Below, one piece after another: positions 61,173-64,000 of a stretch of DNA of 64,000 bases (positions are counted from its first letter, which is position 1; every line of letters begins with the position of its first letter). The notes beneath the pieces are model-generated. The model did not search any database and was not told the origin of the DNA. It worked only from the letters and a program-made list of their open reading frames with translations. The DNA comes from Promicromonospora iranensis (GTDB lineage: Bacteria; Actinomycetota; Actinomycetes; Actinomycetales; Cellulomonadaceae): the NCBI RefSeq assembly GCF_028994805.1, contig NZ_JAJQQP010000009.1:215019-279018 (forward strand), written 5' to 3'. The translations under genes were made by a program, and so were the position numbers.

Positions 61173-62101
61173 CAGGCCGCCGTCCGCGTGGTGACCTGCT
61201 TGAGCCCGCGCATGAGCGTCTCCTCGAAGACCTCGTCCGGGTCGAGCCGGCGCAGCTCCTCGATCAGGGCCTCGTTGAGCGCCCGGATCGGCAGGGCGAT
61301 CCGCCGGGCGGGCTTGCCCGGCTGCGTGATCGTGACGGTGCGCCCGTCGGGCCGGTCGAGCACGATCGGCCCGCTCTTGCGCTCCAGGGTCACCCGGGTG
61401 ATCGCATCGTCGCTGTCGGTGCGCACGACCTCGGCCGGGCAGTTCAGCCGGGCACTGAGCCAGCCGGCGAGCAGGTCGAGCGACGTGTGCCGCTTCTGTC
61501 CCTCGACGGTCACGGAGACCACCGGCTCGAACGGAGGCTGCTCCACCGCCGCCGCGATGAGCGCCCGCCACAGGGTGACGCGTGCCCATGCGAGGTCGGT
61601 GTCACCGGGCGCGTACGACCCGCTGAGGGTCTCGAGCATCTCCACCGGGTTCTTGGCGGTGGTGCTGTCGATGATCCGGCGGGTCGCCATGGCGCCCACC
61701 GGGTCCTGCGACGGCACCGCGGGCGACTCCCGGGGCCACCAGGCCACGATCGGCGCGTCGGGCAGCAGGAGCGGCATCACCAGGGTGTCGGTCCGCTCCA
61801 GGAGCGGACCGAAGGCGCGCAGCACCACCACCTCGGAGGCGCCGGCGTCACCGCCCACCCGGATCTGGGCGTCGAGCCGGGCGTCGGAACCGCGCTTCGC
61901 CGGGGCGACGACGATGACCCGGCACGGGTGCTCACGGCTCGCGTCGTTCGCGGCCTCCACCGCCTCCTCGACGTCCTGCTCGTCGGCCAGCACCACGAGG
62001 GTGAGCACGCGGCCCAGGGCCACGGCTCCGCCCTCGTCACGCAGGCGGACCAGACGCTTGTTGACCTGGTTGGTCGTGGTGTCCGGCATGTCGATGATCA
62101 T
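61172..62101 (-). CDS. opcA: OpcA, glucose-6-phosphate dehydrogenase assembly protein
   Basis: 309 aa accessory subunit of Zwf found in actinobacteria and cyanobacteria; it has no recognised catalytic residues. It begins MIIDMPDTTTNQVNKRLVRL, with LLPDAPIVAWWPRESPAVPS and IDSTTAKNP as family segments, and a C-terminal ALPIRALNEALIEELRRLDPDEVFEE. GGAGAGGTGAGGA precedes the ATG. It lies 46 bp after zwf and overlaps pgl, so the three are one operon. Confidence 0.95.
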   Translation of the reverse strand: MIIDMPDTTTNQVNKRLVRLRDEGGAVALGRVLTLVVLADEQDVEEAVEAANDASREHPCRVIVVAPAKRGSDARLDAQIRVGGDAGASEVVVLRAFGPLLERTDTLVMPLLLPDAPIVAWWPRESPAVPSQDPVGAMATRRIIDSTTAKNPVEMLETLSGSYAPGDTDLAWARVTLWRALIAAAVEQPPFEPVVSVTVEGQKRHTSLDLLAGWLSARLNCPAEVVRTDSDDAITRVTLERKSGPIVLDRPDGRTVTITQPGKPARRIALPIRALNEALIEELRRLDPDEVFEETLMRGLKQVTTRTAA

Positions 62102-62147
62102 GCGGCAGTCCTCACCTCTCCGGGGGGCGTGTCGGCTGGCGGTGTCA

Positions 62148-63710
62148 TCATGGTCGCCTCCAGCTCCGGCCGTCGCGCTCCATCATGGCGTCGGCCGACG
62201 GCGGCCCCCAGGTTCCCGACGCGTACGGCTCGGGCTTGCCCTTGCGCGCCCAGTACGACGTGATCGGGTCGAGGATCTTCCACGAGAGCTCGACCTCCTC
62301 GCGCGTCGGGAACAGCGGCGGGTCGCCGAGCAGCACGTCGAGGATGAGCCGCTCGTACGCCTCGGGGGAGGACTCGGTGAACGAGTGCCCGTAACCGAAG
62401 TCCATCGTCACGTCGCGCACCTGCATCGCGGTGCCCGGCACCTTGGCGCCGAACCGCATGGTGACGCCCTCGTCGGGCTGCACGCGGATGACCAGGGCGT
62501 TGTTGCCGAGCTCGGACGTCAGGGACGACTCGAACGGCAGGTGCGGTGCCTTCTTGAACACCACCGCCACCTCGGTGACCCGCCGGCCCAGGCGCTTGCC
62601 GTGGCGCAGGTAGAACGGGACGCCCGCCCAGCGGCGGTTGTCGACGTCGACCCGGACCGCGGCGAAGGTCTCCGTGGTGGAGTCCTTCGCGATGCCGTCC
62701 TCGTCGAGGAAGCCCGGCACCTGGTCGCCACCCTGCCAGCCGGCCTCGTACTGGCCGCGGGCGGTGTGCTTGCCGAGGTCAGAGGGCAGGCGGACGGAGG
62801 AGAGCACCTTGATCTTCTCGGCACGCAGCTCGGCGGCGTCGAAGTTGACGGGCTCCTCCATGGCCACCAGCGCCAGGAGCTGGATCAGGTGGTTCTGGAT
62901 GACGTCGCGTGCGGCGCCGATCCCGTCGTAGTACCCGGCGCGGCCCCCGATGCCGATGTCCTCGGCCATGGTGATCTGCACGTGGTCCACGTAGTTCGAG
63001 TTCCAGATGGGCTCGAACATCGTGTTCGCGAAGCGCAGCGCCAGCATGTTCTGGACGGTTTCCTTGCCCAGGTAGTGGTCGATGCGGAACACCGAGTCCT
63101 GGTCGAAGACCTTCGACACCACCGCGTCGAGCTCCTTGGCGCTCGCCAGGTCGTGCCCGAACGGCTTCTCGATGACCACGCGCCGCCAGGCGTCGACGCC
63201 GTCGCCGTCCTCGTCGTTGTCGGGGCGCGAGAGCCCGTGCTTCGAGAGCTGCTCGCACACGACGGGGAACGCGGACGGCGGGACCGACAGGTAGAACGCG
63301 TGGTTGCCGCCGGTACCGCGCTCCTTGTCCAGGGTCTCGACGGTCTGCCGAAGACGGTCGAACGCGTCGTCGTCGTCGAACGAGCCCTGCACGAACCGGA
63401 TGCCCTCGGCGAGCTGACGCCACGTCGCCTCGCGGAAGGGGGTGCGCGCGTACTCCTTGACGGCGTCGTGCACCACCTGTGCGAAGTCCTGGTCCTCCCA
63501 CTCGCGCCGGGCGAAGCCCGTCAGGGCAAAGCCCGGCGGCAGGAGGCCACGGTTGGCGAGGTCGTAGACGGCAGGCATGAGCTTCTTGCGCGACAGGTCG
63601 CCCGTCACGCCGAAGATGACCAGGCCGCTCGGCCCCGCGATGCGCGGCAGCCGCAGGTCGAGGGGGTCGCGCAGGGGATTGACCCCCTGCGCGATCTTCG
63701 CGGGCCTCAC
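62148..63710 (-). CDS. zwf: Glucose-6-phosphate 1-dehydrogenase
   Basis: First NADPH-producing step of the pentose-phosphate pathway. 520 aa. The NADP fold is LVIFGVTGDLSRKKLMPA, EKPFGHD follows, and the substrate signature is FRIDHYLGKETVQN with the catalytic histidine region. GTG start at 63710 overlaps the tal stop by 4 bp. The C-terminus (YASGTWGPPSADAMM) is typical. Confidence 0.97.
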   Translation of the reverse strand: MRPAKIAQGVNPLRDPLDLRLPRIAGPSGLVIFGVTGDLSRKKLMPAVYDLANRGLLPPGFALTGFARREWEDQDFAQVVHDAVKEYARTPFREATWRQLAEGIRFVQGSFDDDDAFDRLRQTVETLDKERGTGGNHAFYLSVPPSAFPVVCEQLSKHGLSRPDNDEDGDGVDAWRRVVIEKPFGHDLASAKELDAVVSKVFDQDSVFRIDHYLGKETVQNMLALRFANTMFEPIWNSNYVDHVQITMAEDIGIGGRAGYYDGIGAARDVIQNHLIQLLALVAMEEPVNFDAAELRAEKIKVLSSVRLPSDLGKHTARGQYEAGWQGGDQVPGFLDEDGIAKDSTTETFAAVRVDVDNRRWAGVPFYLRHGKRLGRRVTEVAVVFKKAPHLPFESSLTSELGNNALVIRVQPDEGVTMRFGAKVPGTAMQVRDVTMDFGYGHSFTESSPEAYERLILDVLLGDPPLFPTREEVELSWKILDPITSYWARKGKPEPYASGTWGPPSADAMMERDGRSWRRP

Positions 63711-64000
63711 CGGTTCCCGGTCCCCGCGCCGGCGGTGTCGAGACCGGTCTTGGTGGTGGCCAGCAGCTCGTCCCAGCTGACCTCGAACTTGGTCACGCCC
63801 TCGTCCTCCAGCTGTGCGGTGACCTCGTCCATGGAGATGCCCTGCGCCTCGATGGCGGCGATGACCGCCGATGCCTGCTCGGCCGAACCGGTGACGGTGT
63901 CGGCAAGCACGATGCCGTGGTCGGCGAACGCGTCGAGCGTCTTCTCCGGCATGGTGTTGACCACGCCGGCCACCACGAGCTCGTCCACGTACATCGTGTC
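63707..64000 (-). CDS. tal: Transaldolase, C-terminal part (5' end outside window)
   Basis: 98 codons are visible and the frame is open to the window end; the true N-terminus lies beyond 64000. DTMYVDELVVAGVVNTMPE is the conserved C-terminal phosphate-site region of transaldolase, and DEVTAQLEDEGVTKFEVSWDELL is the typical actinobacterial C-terminus. It moves a dihydroxyacetone unit between sugar phosphates. The gene order tal-zwf-opcA-pgl supports the call. Confidence 0.9.
   Translation of the reverse strand, partial: DTMYVDELVVAGVVNTMPEKTLDAFADHGIVLADTVTGSAEQASAVIAAIEAQGISMDEVTAQLEDEGVTKFEVSWDELLATTKTGLDTAGAGTGNR

Overview
The window is 64 kb of very GC-rich DNA, densely coded, with frequent GTG starts, ATGA/GTGA stop-start overlaps and many start codons lying 6-7 nt after a -10 hexamer. 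Gene content and order point to an actinobacterium, most likely Micrococcales of the Cellulomonadaceae/Promicromonosporaceae type (inference). Supporting genes are rbpA, whiA, opcA, a PdtaR-like ANTAR regulator, a four-domain S1 protein, and the core order polA, rpsA, coaE, uvrB, uvrA, uvrC, rapZ, yvcK, whiA, gap, pgk, tpiA, secG, rbpA, pgl, opcA, zwf, tal.

Layout. 1-10.2 kb: end of trpC, then trpB-trpA-lgt as one overlapping run, then gltB-gltD. 10.2-19.4 kb: pyk, a membrane protein ending in a RyR domain, tRNA-Leu(CAA), an ANTAR response regulator, a GNAT acetyltransferase, a hotdog thioesterase divergent from polA, and a methyltransferase convergent with polA. 19.6-25.2 kb: a complete oligopeptide ABC importer (lipoprotein, two permeases, fused double ATPase). 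25.2-44 kb: rpsA, coaE, uvrB and terC, interleaved with accessory genes: two paralogous STAND-type ATPase/TPR proteins, an ABC exporter, an unusual P450, pyroglutamyl peptidase, an FAD oxidoreductase, a double-hotdog protein and a YciI protein. 44-53 kb: uvrA, an acyltransferase, a NarL-type two-component pair, an OsmC protein and uvrC. 52.8-64 kb: rapZ-yvcK-whiA, lower glycolysis gap-pgk-tpiA, secG, rbpA, and on the minus strand the pentose-phosphate run tal-zwf-opcA-pgl. No interval longer than 300 bases lacks a gene; the longest are 55860-56143 (upstream of gap) and 59302-59560 (tpiA-secG).

How the parts fit. Tryptophan and glutamate synthesis, glycolysis and NADPH supply form the metabolic core. 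All three excision-repair genes uvrA, uvrB and uvrC carry the same promoter element, TGTCAGTG-N8-TAnnnT, which matches the RecA-independent DNA-damage promoter known from mycobacteria (PafBC); uvrA also has a LexA-like box. terC follows a yybP-ykoY manganese riboswitch.

Most worth a second look: (i) a family of palindromes at three gene ends, built from a 16-bp unit close to CGAGGTAGTCNNNNGG repeated in tandem and then inverted; (ii) the membrane/Rossmann/RyR protein; (iii) a P450 without the ExxR arginine; (iv) the two STAND/TPR paralogues, one with a degraded nucleotide site. I found no CRISPR array, insertion sequence, prophage or replication origin.
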